DNA of 64,000 bases from the NCBI GenBank assembly GCA_021463165.1, contig JAJTWY010000003.1, positions 230,108 through 294,107 on the forward strand, given 5' to 3'. Positions 1 through 7,894 of this stretch are shown here, piece by piece. Both the position numbers and the translations under genes were made by a program. Position 1 is the stretch's first letter; each line of letters starts with the position of its first letter. The DNA comes from Pyrinomonadaceae bacterium. GTDB lineage: Bacteria; Acidobacteriota; Blastocatellia; Pyrinomonadales; Pyrinomonadaceae. Under the pieces are notes generated by a model. That model did no database searches. It had not been told where the DNA came from and worked only from the letters and a program-made list of their open reading frames with translations.

Positions 1-137
1 GGAGCTAGGACCACGCTGTCGATGCCTGCTCGAACGGATGCTTCGAATCTATCGTCAAGACCGCTCACTTTCGATCGGTAATAAAAGCTCGCCTTTTCGA
101 ACTCGTCCAAAGCCTCGGGATGCCATTTGAAGTTCAT
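1..137 (-). CDS. RelE/ParE-family toxin, 3' part cut by window edge
   Basis: Reading leftward from an ATG at 137, the first 45 codons give a protein starting MNFKWHPEALDEFEKASFYY, which has the typical ParE/RelE opening (HPEA-x-x-E-x-x-x-A-x-x-YY). Family members bind gyrase or ribosome-associated mRNA and arrest growth unless held by the cognate antitoxin. The start overlaps the antitoxin stop as ATGA (137-134), so the two are translationally coupled in antitoxin-toxin order. The C-terminal half, including any catalytic residues, lies outside the window, so activity cannot be judged. Confidence 0.75.
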   Translation of the reverse strand, partial: MNFKWHPEALDEFEKASFYYRSKVSGLDDRFEASVRAGIDSVVLA

Positions 138-370
138 TTACGAAGTGCATCTCGAACGCGCTGGAAACCGGTCGCTCCGTCGATTAACTCGACCTCGCCA
201 GATTCGACCTCAGCCATTCGCCGCCGGATTACTTCTCTCCACGCATCGCCCAGGTGATCATCCTCATGGAGATCGACAAGGCTATCACTCAGACGTTCCA
301 CGAGGATCACTCTTTCGTCACGCGGTAACGCCAAGATTTTCTCCGTCAGTTCATCGATCAATACGCCCAT
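134..370 (-). CDS. Addiction-module antitoxin (ParE/RelE partner)
   Basis: A 78-residue acidic protein with the layout of the 'putative addiction module component' antitoxins (TIGR02574 type): an N-terminal helix with LPRDERVILVERL, then a central RRRMAEVESGEVELIDG segment close to the usual R-x-x-E-x-x-x-G-x-x-x-x-x-x-G pattern, and a short basic tail. It should neutralise the toxin encoded immediately downstream, with which it overlaps by ATGA. A GAGGG sequence lies about five bases upstream of its ATG. Pair order and size are typical; family assignment rests on pattern recognition only. Confidence 0.7.
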   Translation of the reverse strand: MGVLIDELTEKILALPRDERVILVERLSDSLVDLHEDDHLGDAWREVIRRRMAEVESGEVELIDGATGFQRVRDALRK

Positions 371-413
371 ATTACCCTCAAGAGTAAACCCGAATCTAGG
401 CTTCCGGCAAGGA

Positions 414-2558
414 CTATTTCACTGTAGGCACCTCATACTCCGGCTTCGCCATTCCCATCAGCCATTTGTCGAACCAGCCGACGATATGGTGGAGCCGTTC
501 GATGCGGTGCCACGGCTGGCCTGAGCGGGAGAGTTCGTGCCCTTCGTTCGGAAAGCGGACCATGACGGTTGGGATCTTTCTATACTTAAGGGCGCGGAAC
601 AGTTCTTCGCCGCCGGCTCCCGGCGGTGTTCGCCAGTCGGCCTCGCCGAGGATGAACATCATCGGGGTCTGGATCTTGGCAACGTGAGTGATCGCCGAAC
701 GGTTCCGAAAGCCCTCAACATCCTCGAAGGGAGCGCCCTTGAACCAACTCGGCTGAAACTGAGCAAAATCGGCCGTGTACCACCAGTTCGACCAGTCGGA
801 GATGTCACGCTGCGAGACCGCCGCGGCAAACCGCTGCGTCTGCGTGACGGCCCAATTAGTAAGCACTCCGCCACCGCTGCCGCCCGTGATGCCGAGCTTC
901 TTCTCGTCGATGTAGCCGCGTTTTATGACCTCATCAACCGCCAGCATCAGGTCTTTGTGGTCGTCGCCGGGATAATTGTGCTGGATGATGTTGCCAAACT
1001 CCTGCCCGTAGGTGGTCGAACCTCGCGGATTTGGATAGACGACAACGTAGCCTTTGGCCGCCATCCATTGAAACTCGTGGTCAAAGACATAGCCGTAGGC
1101 CGCGTGTGGGCCGCCGTGGATATTGAGGATCAGCGGGTATTTCTTGTTCGGGTCGAAGTCAGGCGGCTTCTGCACCCACGTCTGCACGCGCTTGCCGTCG
1201 AAGCTCGTGAACCAAACATCGTCCGGCTCGGTAAGATTGAGCTTTGAGAAAAGTGCTTCGTTCACCTTTGTAAGCTGCTTCGCGTTACCGCTTGCACGGT
1301 CGAGTATGTAAAGGTCCGTGATAACGGTCGGCGTCGACCTCGTGTAAGCGATCTTGCTGGCGTCGCGGGTCGGCTGATAAGCCATGATGGCCTGGTCGCC
1401 CTTGGTCACGTCCGACATCTTGCCGGTCGCGGCGTCGAACATGCCGAGATTTGCCCGGCCTTCGCGCGCATATCGGACAATGATGGATCTCCCGTCCCCC
1501 GTCCAGATCGCGCCGCCGCCTCCGCCTGCCCGGGGCGGAGCATTGTCGCCTCCTACACCCCCGCCGATATCAAAATCGAAACCGGTGGTCAGGTTCCTAG
1601 GCTGCGCATTCGGTGCATTGTCGAGCACCCAGAGGTCAGGCTGGGTGTAGGAGAGAACCGGTTTGTGGACAGCCGAACCGCTAAAGGCGAATTTGCTTCC
1701 ATCCGGGCTAAGTACCAGGCCGCCGACGCCCATATTGACTTTCGTCAGCAAGGCTGGCGCACCGCCCGCCACCGGCACCGAATATATCTCGGTCGTCGGG
1801 GTCTCGGCGTAATACGGTTCGAACGTTCTATTCGTCGTGTAGTAGATCCGGGAGCTGTCGCGCGACCAAACGAATCCGCCCTCGCTGTATGACCCGCTGG
1901 TCAATTGTTTCGGCTGCGGTTTTTCTTCCGGAGCCTTCGGGGCGGCAATGACCCACAGATGATTTGGGTGATTCGTATCGACATAACCGCCGCCGTCAGA
2001 ACGGTAAACTGCCCGCGTGATCACGCGAACATCCGTTTCACGTCCGTCTGCCGGTGGCGGGGCCGGGCGCCCTTGACGGGCGATCTCGTCGGGTGTTGCG
2101 GTGTTTCCAAAGGCGATCCATTTGCCGTCCGGCGACCAGATCGGCCCGCCTGCACCGCGCGGCATTGTCGTATAGGCCCAGGAATCGCCGCCCGCCATCG
2201 ACAACATATACAGCTGCGGGGCCGCGTTCGGCCCAGGCGTGTCGGGTGAGCGTACAAAGGTCAGAAACTTGCCGTCCGGCGACCACCGCGGCGTCGAATC
2301 ACGTGTCCCGCTGGTCAGGCGGCGTGGCTGGTCAGTCCCGGCCGTTGTTACGGTCCAGATCGATGTGTCGTAATTCGTTTTCGCCGCGTTGATCGTAACG
2401 CGGACAAAGGCAACGGTCGAGCCGTCGGGAGAGACCTGCGGGTCGCCGACCCAGGCAAAATCGAAAAGGTCGCGTTCGGTTATCGCCCGTTTTTGGGCAG
2501 AGGCTGCAACGGAAAAAAGGACAATGACCGCGACCAGGCGTGCAAGGTGTTTCTGCAT
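414..2558 (-). CDS. Secreted S9-family serine peptidase (acylaminoacyl-peptidase/DPP-like)
   Basis: A 714-residue prolyl-oligopeptidase-family enzyme expected to cleave short peptides outside the cytoplasm. An N-terminal signal peptide ends at about residue 21 (VAASAQ). Residues of about 30-430 form the WD40-like beta-propeller, with several SPDG blades (PQVSPDGSTVAF, PRWSPDGKF, PIWSPDGKWIAF). The C-terminal alpha/beta-hydrolase domain carries the nucleophile in GGSGGG (Ser561), a probable Asp641 in GEADW and His674 in NEGHEL, so the triad is complete. The length is normal for the family. A GGAG sequence precedes the ATG. It seems to stand alone, with a 70-bp gap to the SCO gene on the same strand. 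Exact substrate specificity cannot be read from sequence. Confidence 0.93.
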   Translation of the reverse strand: MQKHLARLVAVIVLFSVAASAQKRAITERDLFDFAWVGDPQVSPDGSTVAFVRVTINAAKTNYDTSIWTVTTAGTDQPRRLTSGTRDSTPRWSPDGKFLTFVRSPDTPGPNAAPQLYMLSMAGGDSWAYTTMPRGAGGPIWSPDGKWIAFGNTATPDEIARQGRPAPPPADGRETDVRVITRAVYRSDGGGYVDTNHPNHLWVIAAPKAPEEKPQPKQLTSGSYSEGGFVWSRDSSRIYYTTNRTFEPYYAETPTTEIYSVPVAGGAPALLTKVNMGVGGLVLSPDGSKFAFSGSAVHKPVLSYTQPDLWVLDNAPNAQPRNLTTGFDFDIGGGVGGDNAPPRAGGGGGAIWTGDGRSIIVRYAREGRANLGMFDAATGKMSDVTKGDQAIMAYQPTRDASKIAYTRSTPTVITDLYILDRASGNAKQLTKVNEALFSKLNLTEPDDVWFTSFDGKRVQTWVQKPPDFDPNKKYPLILNIHGGPHAAYGYVFDHEFQWMAAKGYVVVYPNPRGSTTYGQEFGNIIQHNYPGDDHKDLMLAVDEVIKRGYIDEKKLGITGGSGGGVLTNWAVTQTQRFAAAVSQRDISDWSNWWYTADFAQFQPSWFKGAPFEDVEGFRNRSAITHVAKIQTPMMFILGEADWRTPPGAGGEELFRALKYRKIPTVMVRFPNEGHELSRSGQPWHRIERLHHIVGWFDKWLMGMAKPEYEVPTVK

Positions 2559-2628
2559 ATTGACTCCGAGATAAATTGGATACGTTCTGGCTAGGATAGC
2601 AGTTTACGAACGCAATGCAATCTCGAAC

Positions 2629-3534
2629 CTAGTTGGTCGCGGACGCGGAAGCAGCCACCAACTCGTCACGGAGTTGGGCCGTGGTCCAGTCGCTGCCGGA
2701 GAAGATCTTGGTAACCTTCCCGTCCGGTGAGACCACGGCAGTCCGGAGACTGTGGATGAATTGCGTCTTATCATTTGGATCGACCTCGTAGCGGAGCCCG
2801 AAGAAATCGGCTATTTTGCGAACCTCGCTGTCCGGCGCCACCGCGAGCCGCCAGATGGTAAAGTCAGGCTTCGCATCTTTTCCGAGGTAACCGAGCCCGT
2901 AGGAGCGAAGCTTCTCGGGCGTATCGTTTTCGGGGTCGAACGAGATGCTGACGAGGCGGACCTTGTCTTTCAGGTCGGGTTCCTTGTTCAGCTCTAATGC
3001 CAGATCGCTGAACGATGTCGACATTCGAATGCAATAATCGGGCAGAGGACAGCGGGCATAGATGAAGGTCACGGCGAACGCCTTTCCGCGATAATCCTTG
3101 AACGAGAATTTCTTTTTGTCCTGGTCAGTGAGAACGAAATCCGGGACTTCATGACCTATCTGAGCAAAACGATCATCGACGGCGACTTCCTGCTGTCCCG
3201 GTTTTGCACCCGCAATGATCGCAATGTTTTCGAGCCAGTACGGGTCGTTTGCCGTAGGATCGACCACAAGGTCTGCTTTTATCTCGACGCCTGGCGTTAG
3301 TTCCGTCCAGACATGATCCGAATGGATCGGGAACTCCATCGTCATCCGATCCATAAAACCTTCGATGCGATCGTGATCGATCTTAGCTTTTTTGGCGGCC
3401 TTATCGACCGAGACAATCTTGCCGTTCAACGTGTATCGCTTAGCGTTTGGCGATGCCTGTGGCGGGGCCGAAGGCGACGTGCAGGCGGTCATCAGAAGAA
3501 GGAACCAAAAAACGAGTACAACCAGGATCCGCAT
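2629..3534 (-). CDS. CusF-like domain fused to SCO1/SenC thioredoxin-fold lipoprotein
   Basis: A 301-residue protein with a lipoprotein-like N-terminus (lipobox around Cys18). Residues of about 33-110 resemble the periplasmic copper chaperone CusF, with the Met-rich GFMDRMTMEFPI segment and an upstream His54. Residues of about 128-295 are an SCO1/SenC redoxin domain: Cys162 and Cys168 in CPLPDYC and the conserved His261 in FIHSLRT. Known SCO proteins deliver copper to the CuA site of cytochrome oxidases or related enzymes, acting outside the inner membrane. The metal motif here is CX5C rather than the classic CX3C; this variant is common in bacterial SCO paralogues. The fusion suggests that copper(I) is passed between domains (inference). 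No oxidase genes adjoin it. Confidence 0.88.
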   Translation of the reverse strand: MRILVVLVFWFLLLMTACTSPSAPPQASPNAKRYTLNGKIVSVDKAAKKAKIDHDRIEGFMDRMTMEFPIHSDHVWTELTPGVEIKADLVVDPTANDPYWLENIAIIAGAKPGQQEVAVDDRFAQIGHEVPDFVLTDQDKKKFSFKDYRGKAFAVTFIYARCPLPDYCIRMSTSFSDLALELNKEPDLKDKVRLVSISFDPENDTPEKLRSYGLGYLGKDAKPDFTIWRLAVAPDSEVRKIADFFGLRYEVDPNDKTQFIHSLRTAVVSPDGKVTKIFSGSDWTTAQLRDELVAASASATN

Positions 3535-3579
3535 AAACGATAATTGTCGCCGACCGCAGGTTGGGTTAGCAAGTTTGCC

Positions 3580-5931
3580 TCACGGCTGTCTCCGCAGGGG
3601 TTTCAGCTGCTCATCGTAGAGAAAGCAATAGACGCGATAGCTCGCCATCACTTTTTGGACGTAATCCTTAGATTGCGAATAAAGGATCTCGGGCACATAT
3701 CGGTCGGCGAGACCCGAGCGGGTGCGGTTGAACCACCGTTTCATGTTGTCTTCACCACCGTTATAGCTGGCAACGACGGCTTCGGTCTGTGCGGGGAAGA
3801 CGGAAAAAAGATCCGCGAGATAGCGCGATCCGAACCTGATCGCGGTCTGCGGGAAGTACAGGTCATCCTGCCGAAAATTGTCCCGGCCAAGCTCCCCGGC
3901 GATATGGGATGACGTCGTCGGGATGAACTGCATCAACCCGCGGGCGGCAGCATTCGATTTCGCATCGGGGCGAAATCTCGATTCCTGCCGCATTATCGCG
4001 AGCAGCAACCGCGGATCGACGCCGTCCGCCGCTGCGGTCGAAACCAGTTCATGTGCGAAGGGCTTCGGGTACAGCATTTCTAAAAGATCGGGCGAAAGTA
4101 CCTCGAGCGGAATATCGGCCGGTGTCGCCCTCCACATCGGCTCAACGATGGCCATCACGAGGTCGGAGCGGCCGCCTTTGTTCAGAGCGTCCAGCACAGC
4201 GAACTGGCTATTGGCCGGGATCCGTGAGAACGCCTTTGCAGGTTTCTCAAGTTCGAGAGCCGCCTCATCAAACAGCGCCATCGACATAAGCCGATCGGCA
4301 AGGGGATCGCCGGTCGATATATTCTGCGGGACGCTGCGTTTAGGCACCGGTGGAAATTGCAAATTCTTGGGCTGCGGAGCGCTTCGTATGGCCAGGGCTG
4401 CTTTTTCGCTGGACCACGGATCGTCAGAGATCCGGAGGACCGTTCTTGCGTTCTTGAGCCGTTCGGCTTGATCAGCAACGTGCAATCCTGCTGTTGCACG
4501 AGCAAGGGCGAGCGCAAGGGCATCGCTCGAAGCCGTATTTCCGCGGAACGCCCGAAGATGCTCCGTTGCCCGCCATCCGTAATATTCACCGCGTCCGTCG
4601 GGGATGGATAAGTACGTGTCGATGGCTTCCGGAAATCTTCTGAGATTCTCTAGCGCCAGGCCCTTGAGGAATCGGATCTCCGCGAGGCTCGTCCCACCGG
4701 GAACCATCGACCCGCCGAGTTCCTTTAGTTCCGAAAGTGGTTCGAGAGCGTCGAGAGCGTTCTGCCACTCTTCTCGGGCGATGTGGATCCGAGCCTCGGC
4801 AAATAGAGCGACCGCTTCCGGTGGTCTGCCGCGGAAGACCTCGCGCACGTTTTCGCATTGCTTGATAGCATCGGTGTCCTCGCCTTGGTCCCGGAGGATG
4901 TCGACGATATTCAGGTAAGCCCGATCGAGCCGCTGATCATCGGGATATTTGTCAATGAACTGCTGATAGCGGCTGATGGCTTCTTTGGGCCGCACGACGC
5001 GGGCATAGGCCGAGGCTGCCTGAAGCAGGGCATCGCGGGCCGCCGATGTCTGCGGATATCGCTCGATGACGCGTTCGAACCACTTTAGCGCCTCGACATA
5101 ATCTGTCTGCTGTGCGTAGCCGCGGCCGATCTGAAAGGCTGCGTCGGCTGCCGACGGGCCGGTCGGGTCGGCTGCAATAATGGCGTCAAAGTGAGATCTG
5201 GCATCTGCAAACTCGCGGTTGAACTGGTATGTCGTGGCGCGCCGAAGGTGTTCAGCCTCGGTCAGTTGTGACGGAGCCTTTCCGGGTTGGCCGCCGTCGA
5301 TCGCATCAAGGTGCCTGACAGCTTCGAGTGCGACATCATCCGGTTGTTGAGGGTCGCTGGTTCGATCGGCGAGATCGACGAACATCAGCCTTGCTGTTTC
5401 GACCTCTCCGAGGTGCAGGTGCGAGCGTGCTGCGAGGAGCCGGTTCTCACGGTTTTCACCCGACGAGCCCTTCGATAGCACCCTGATCGCCTGACGATAG
5501 TTCCCGGATTCGAAGAAGTTTCCGGCAAGACGCAGTTCGGCCCCGGGAGCAATACTGCTCGTCGGAAAAAACTCGATCAGCTCGACCAGAAAGAGCCTTT
5601 CCAGCAGAAGGTTGCCGGTCGATCTCGCGATCTCAGCGAGGTTCTTCAGTGCGTAGGGACGAAGGACGGAATTCCGCGCGGCTACGGCCTGGAATGACGA
5701 TACGGCGAAAACGAGATCGCCGGTATGCATGGCCATCTTAGCGGCCAAATAATCCTGGTCCTTTGCGATGAATTCGGCCGGGTTGGCCGCCTTTGATCGT
5801 TCCAGTTCGTTTAGCGCGGCTACCGGATCATCGGCCTCTACGGCGGTGCGAATGTTAGATGCCAGGTTCGGGACGGCCTGTGAGAAAGCGAACTGGAAGC
5901 TGAACACGATCAGAAACAGAACCCGAGGCAT
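3580..5931 (-). CDS. slt: Slt70-type soluble lytic murein transglycosylase with TPR-like repeats
   Basis: A 783-residue periplasmic peptidoglycan lyase. A signal peptide (to about residue 18, FAFSQ) is followed by a long all-helical superhelix with TPR-like motifs, for example AFQIGRGYAQQTDYVEALKWFERVIERYP around residues 270-300. The C-terminal SLT domain begins at about residue 635, with catalytic Glu650 in MRQESRF, then the conserved GLMQ and ASYNGG motifs. It should cleave MurNAc-GlcNAc bonds to give 1,6-anhydro products. The overall plan (long helical ring plus C-terminal catalytic domain) matches Slt70. It is the last of three minus-strand cell-envelope genes and diverges from folD. Confidence 0.93.
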   Translation of the reverse strand: MPRVLFLIVFSFQFAFSQAVPNLASNIRTAVEADDPVAALNELERSKAANPAEFIAKDQDYLAAKMAMHTGDLVFAVSSFQAVAARNSVLRPYALKNLAEIARSTGNLLLERLFLVELIEFFPTSSIAPGAELRLAGNFFESGNYRQAIRVLSKGSSGENRENRLLAARSHLHLGEVETARLMFVDLADRTSDPQQPDDVALEAVRHLDAIDGGQPGKAPSQLTEAEHLRRATTYQFNREFADARSHFDAIIAADPTGPSAADAAFQIGRGYAQQTDYVEALKWFERVIERYPQTSAARDALLQAASAYARVVRPKEAISRYQQFIDKYPDDQRLDRAYLNIVDILRDQGEDTDAIKQCENVREVFRGRPPEAVALFAEARIHIAREEWQNALDALEPLSELKELGGSMVPGGTSLAEIRFLKGLALENLRRFPEAIDTYLSIPDGRGEYYGWRATEHLRAFRGNTASSDALALALARATAGLHVADQAERLKNARTVLRISDDPWSSEKAALAIRSAPQPKNLQFPPVPKRSVPQNISTGDPLADRLMSMALFDEAALELEKPAKAFSRIPANSQFAVLDALNKGGRSDLVMAIVEPMWRATPADIPLEVLSPDLLEMLYPKPFAHELVSTAAADGVDPRLLLAIMRQESRFRPDAKSNAAARGLMQFIPTTSSHIAGELGRDNFRQDDLYFPQTAIRFGSRYLADLFSVFPAQTEAVVASYNGGEDNMKRWFNRTRSGLADRYVPEILYSQSKDYVQKVMASYRVYCFLYDEQLKPLRRQP

Positions 5932-5941
5932 CGACTCGATT

Positions 5942-5971
5942 TTAGCAAACTTCGTGCGGTTGCGATAAAAT
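5942..5971 (+). promoter_or_regulatory. Candidate sigma-70 promoter for folD
   Basis: TTAGCA (5942-5947) and TAAAAT (5966-5971) are separated by 18 bp and lie just upstream of the folD start at 5985. The -10 matches 5 of 6 consensus bases and the -35 matches 4 of 6. A start point near 5978 would leave a very short leader, so the assignment is tentative. Confidence 0.35.
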
Positions 5972-5984
5972 TGCGTTTTTATCT

Positions 5985-6914
5985 ATGCCCGCACGAGTTC
6001 TTAGCGGAAAGGCCATCGCGGATGAGATCAAGGCCGAAATATCGGCCGAGGTAGCCGACCTACGTGAGATCCACGGTCTCACCCCGGGCTTAGCCGTCAT
6101 TCGAGTCGGCGATGATGCAGCATCGGCGGTTTATGTCGGCAGCAAGGTCAGAACCGCCGAAGAACTTGGCATAGCATCCGAGCATATCCATCTTGACGAG
6201 GATACGCCTGGCCGCAGGGTGATCGAGGTGGTCGAGGACCTCAACCGCCGCCACGACATTGACGGCATACTTGTTCAACTCCCGCTGCCAAAAGGTATCG
6301 ATGAACGTGATATTCTCGAACGCATCGATCCCGAAAAGGATGTCGACGGGTTTAATCCGCTCAACGCAGGACGCCTGGCTCAGGGCTATCCGGCACTTGC
6401 ACCTTGCACGCCGGCCGGTGTGATCGAGATCTTGAAGCGGTCCGATATCGCCATCGCGGGACGGCACGCCGTCGTGGTCGGCCGGAGCAATATAGTCGGT
6501 AAACCGATGGCGATGCTGCTTTTGCAGGAAAATGCAACGGTAACTATATGCCATTCCCGCACACAGGATCTGCCGAGCATCACCAGACAGGCTGACATAC
6601 TCGTCGCGGCGATAGGGCGGGCCGGGTTTATCCGAGGTGAACACATTGGCGCAGGAGCGACGGTCATCGATGTCGGCATCAACAATGTTTCTGATATTAG
6701 TGCGGCAGAAAGTTTGTTTGCTCCCGAGGACATTGAAAAACGGCTTGCCGCGATCGAGAAGCGAGGATCTACGCTCGTCGGTGACGTTAATCCGCGGGAA
6801 GCGATGGAAAAGGCGGCCAACTTTACCCCTGTGCCGGGCGGTGTCGGTCTCCTGACGGTTGCGATGCTGATGAAGAATACGGTCTCGGCTGCGAAGATAA
6901 GGCGAGGGCTCTGA
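5985..6914 (+). CDS. folD: Bifunctional methylene-THF dehydrogenase/methenyl-THF cyclohydrolase
   Basis: A 309-residue FolD that interconverts 5,10-methylene-THF, 5,10-methenyl-THF and 10-formyl-THF, using NADP+, in the cytoplasm. Catalytic Tyr50 and Lys54 sit in the motif AVYVGSK, at the same positions as in E. coli FolD. The family signatures QLPLPKGI, KDVDGFNPLN and the Rossmann loop VVGRSNIVGKPMAMLL are intact, as is the C-terminal PVPGGVGLLTVAMLM. The product supplies one-carbon units to purine synthesis, and purL lies further along the window. It is divergent from slt, and a MazG-like gene follows after 62 bp. Confidence 0.97.
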   Translation: MPARVLSGKAIADEIKAEISAEVADLREIHGLTPGLAVIRVGDDAASAVYVGSKVRTAEELGIASEHIHLDEDTPGRRVIEVVEDLNRRHDIDGILVQLPLPKGIDERDILERIDPEKDVDGFNPLNAGRLAQGYPALAPCTPAGVIEILKRSDIAIAGRHAVVVGRSNIVGKPMAMLLLQENATVTICHSRTQDLPSITRQADILVAAIGRAGFIRGEHIGAGATVIDVGINNVSDISAAESLFAPEDIEKRLAAIEKRGSTLVGDVNPREAMEKAANFTPVPGGVGLLTVAMLMKNTVSAAKIRRGL

Positions 6915-6976
6915 CATCGAGACACCAAAGTCGCCTGCGAAGGCGGTCTTGTCCTTTACCGGCGGTCAAAAAACAT

Positions 6977-7282
6977 ATGAACTTTGAAGACTATCAATCC
7001 GAGGCCAGTCAGACGGCTCTCTATCCTAGACGGATGAGCAATCTCGAATATCCGACGCTGGGCCTTGCAGGTGAGGCGGGCGAGGTAGCGAATATCGTCA
7101 AAAAGATCCAGCGTGACAATGCTGGGGTCATCACTGACGAGATAAGGGGTAAGCTCAAGGACGAGCTTGGCGATGTGCTTTGGTACATTTCCGCCTGTGC
7201 TGACGAACTAGGCCTGACCCTTACGGAAATAGCCGAGTTCAATGTCAACAAACTCGCAAAACGCCACAATCGAGCAGCGTGA
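6977..7282 (+). CDS. MazG-like nucleotide pyrophosphohydrolase
   Basis: A 101-residue all-helical protein of the MazG/dUTPase-like superfamily. The metal-binding acidic motif is clear: EAGEV (residues of about 33-37) followed by ELGDVLWY (about 62-69), giving ExxE...ExxD for Mg2+. Single-domain relatives hydrolyse NTPs or dNTPs to the monophosphate and pyrophosphate and clear non-canonical nucleotides. The substrate cannot be deduced. It ends one base before the preferred coaE start, suggesting co-transcription with coaE. Confidence 0.85.
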   Translation: MNFEDYQSEASQTALYPRRMSNLEYPTLGLAGEAGEVANIVKKIQRDNAGVITDEIRGKLKDELGDVLWYISACADELGLTLTEIAEFNVNKLAKRHNRAA

Positions 7283-7283
7283 G

Positions 7284-7892
7284 ATGTTGAAGGTCGGCCT
7301 GACAGGATCGATCGCGGTCGGGAAATCATTCGTTTGCGATGAATTTCGGCGGCTGGGCTGCCGTGTGCTGGACGCCGACCGGACGGCGCGTCAGGTAGTC
7401 GCGGCCGGAACCGACGGCCTTGCAGAAATAAAAAAACAGTTTGGCACGGAGGTGATCGCGGAAAACGGCGAGCTCGACCGCGCAAAGATGGCCTCGATCA
7501 TCTTCGCTGATCCTGAGAAGCGATCCTTGCTGAATTCGATCATCCATCCGCGGGTCATCGCGGCCCAGAATGAATGGCTCCGCACGACCGCGGCCGCCGA
7601 CCCCGACGGCATAGCCATCGTCGATGCGGCTCTGATGATCGAATCGGGCGGTTACCGGCGGTTCGATAAGTTGATTGTTGTGTGGTGTGAGGCTGCGATA
7701 CAATTGAAAAGGCTGATGTTACGTGATAATTTACCCGAATCAAGCGCCAAAACGCGGATCGCGGCTCAAATGTCGCAGGACGAAAAGAAGGGATACGCCG
7801 ACTATCTGATCGATACCTCGGGTGGTTTCGAATCGACCAGAGAGTTGGTTCTGAATGTTTACAAGGAATTGACCTCGATCAAACAGGCATAG
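7284..7892 (+). CDS. coaE: Dephospho-CoA kinase
   Basis: Catalyses the last step of coenzyme A synthesis, ATP-dependent phosphorylation of the ribose 3'-OH of dephospho-CoA. The P-loop GSIAVGKS is at residues of about 7-14, followed by the CoaE signatures GCRVLDAD and IIHPRVI. The ATG at 7284 is chosen over an in-frame upstream ATG at 7242, because the latter would overlap the MazG-like gene by 41 bp and add 14 residues before the invariant MLKVGLTG start. About 202 residues is normal for CoaE. It lies two bases before the first peptide-binding lipoprotein gene. Confidence 0.95.
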   Translation: MLKVGLTGSIAVGKSFVCDEFRRLGCRVLDADRTARQVVAAGTDGLAEIKKQFGTEVIAENGELDRAKMASIIFADPEKRSLLNSIIHPRVIAAQNEWLRTTAAADPDGIAIVDAALMIESGGYRRFDKLIVVWCEAAIQLKRLMLRDNLPESSAKTRIAAQMSQDEKKGYADYLIDTSGGFESTRELVLNVYKELTSIKQA

Positions 7893-7894
7893 AG

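Noticed and set aside
537..1247. A 236-codon plus-strand frame inside the S9 peptidase gene
   Set aside because: Antisense to a gene with an intact catalytic triad; no ribosome-binding site and no family resemblance.
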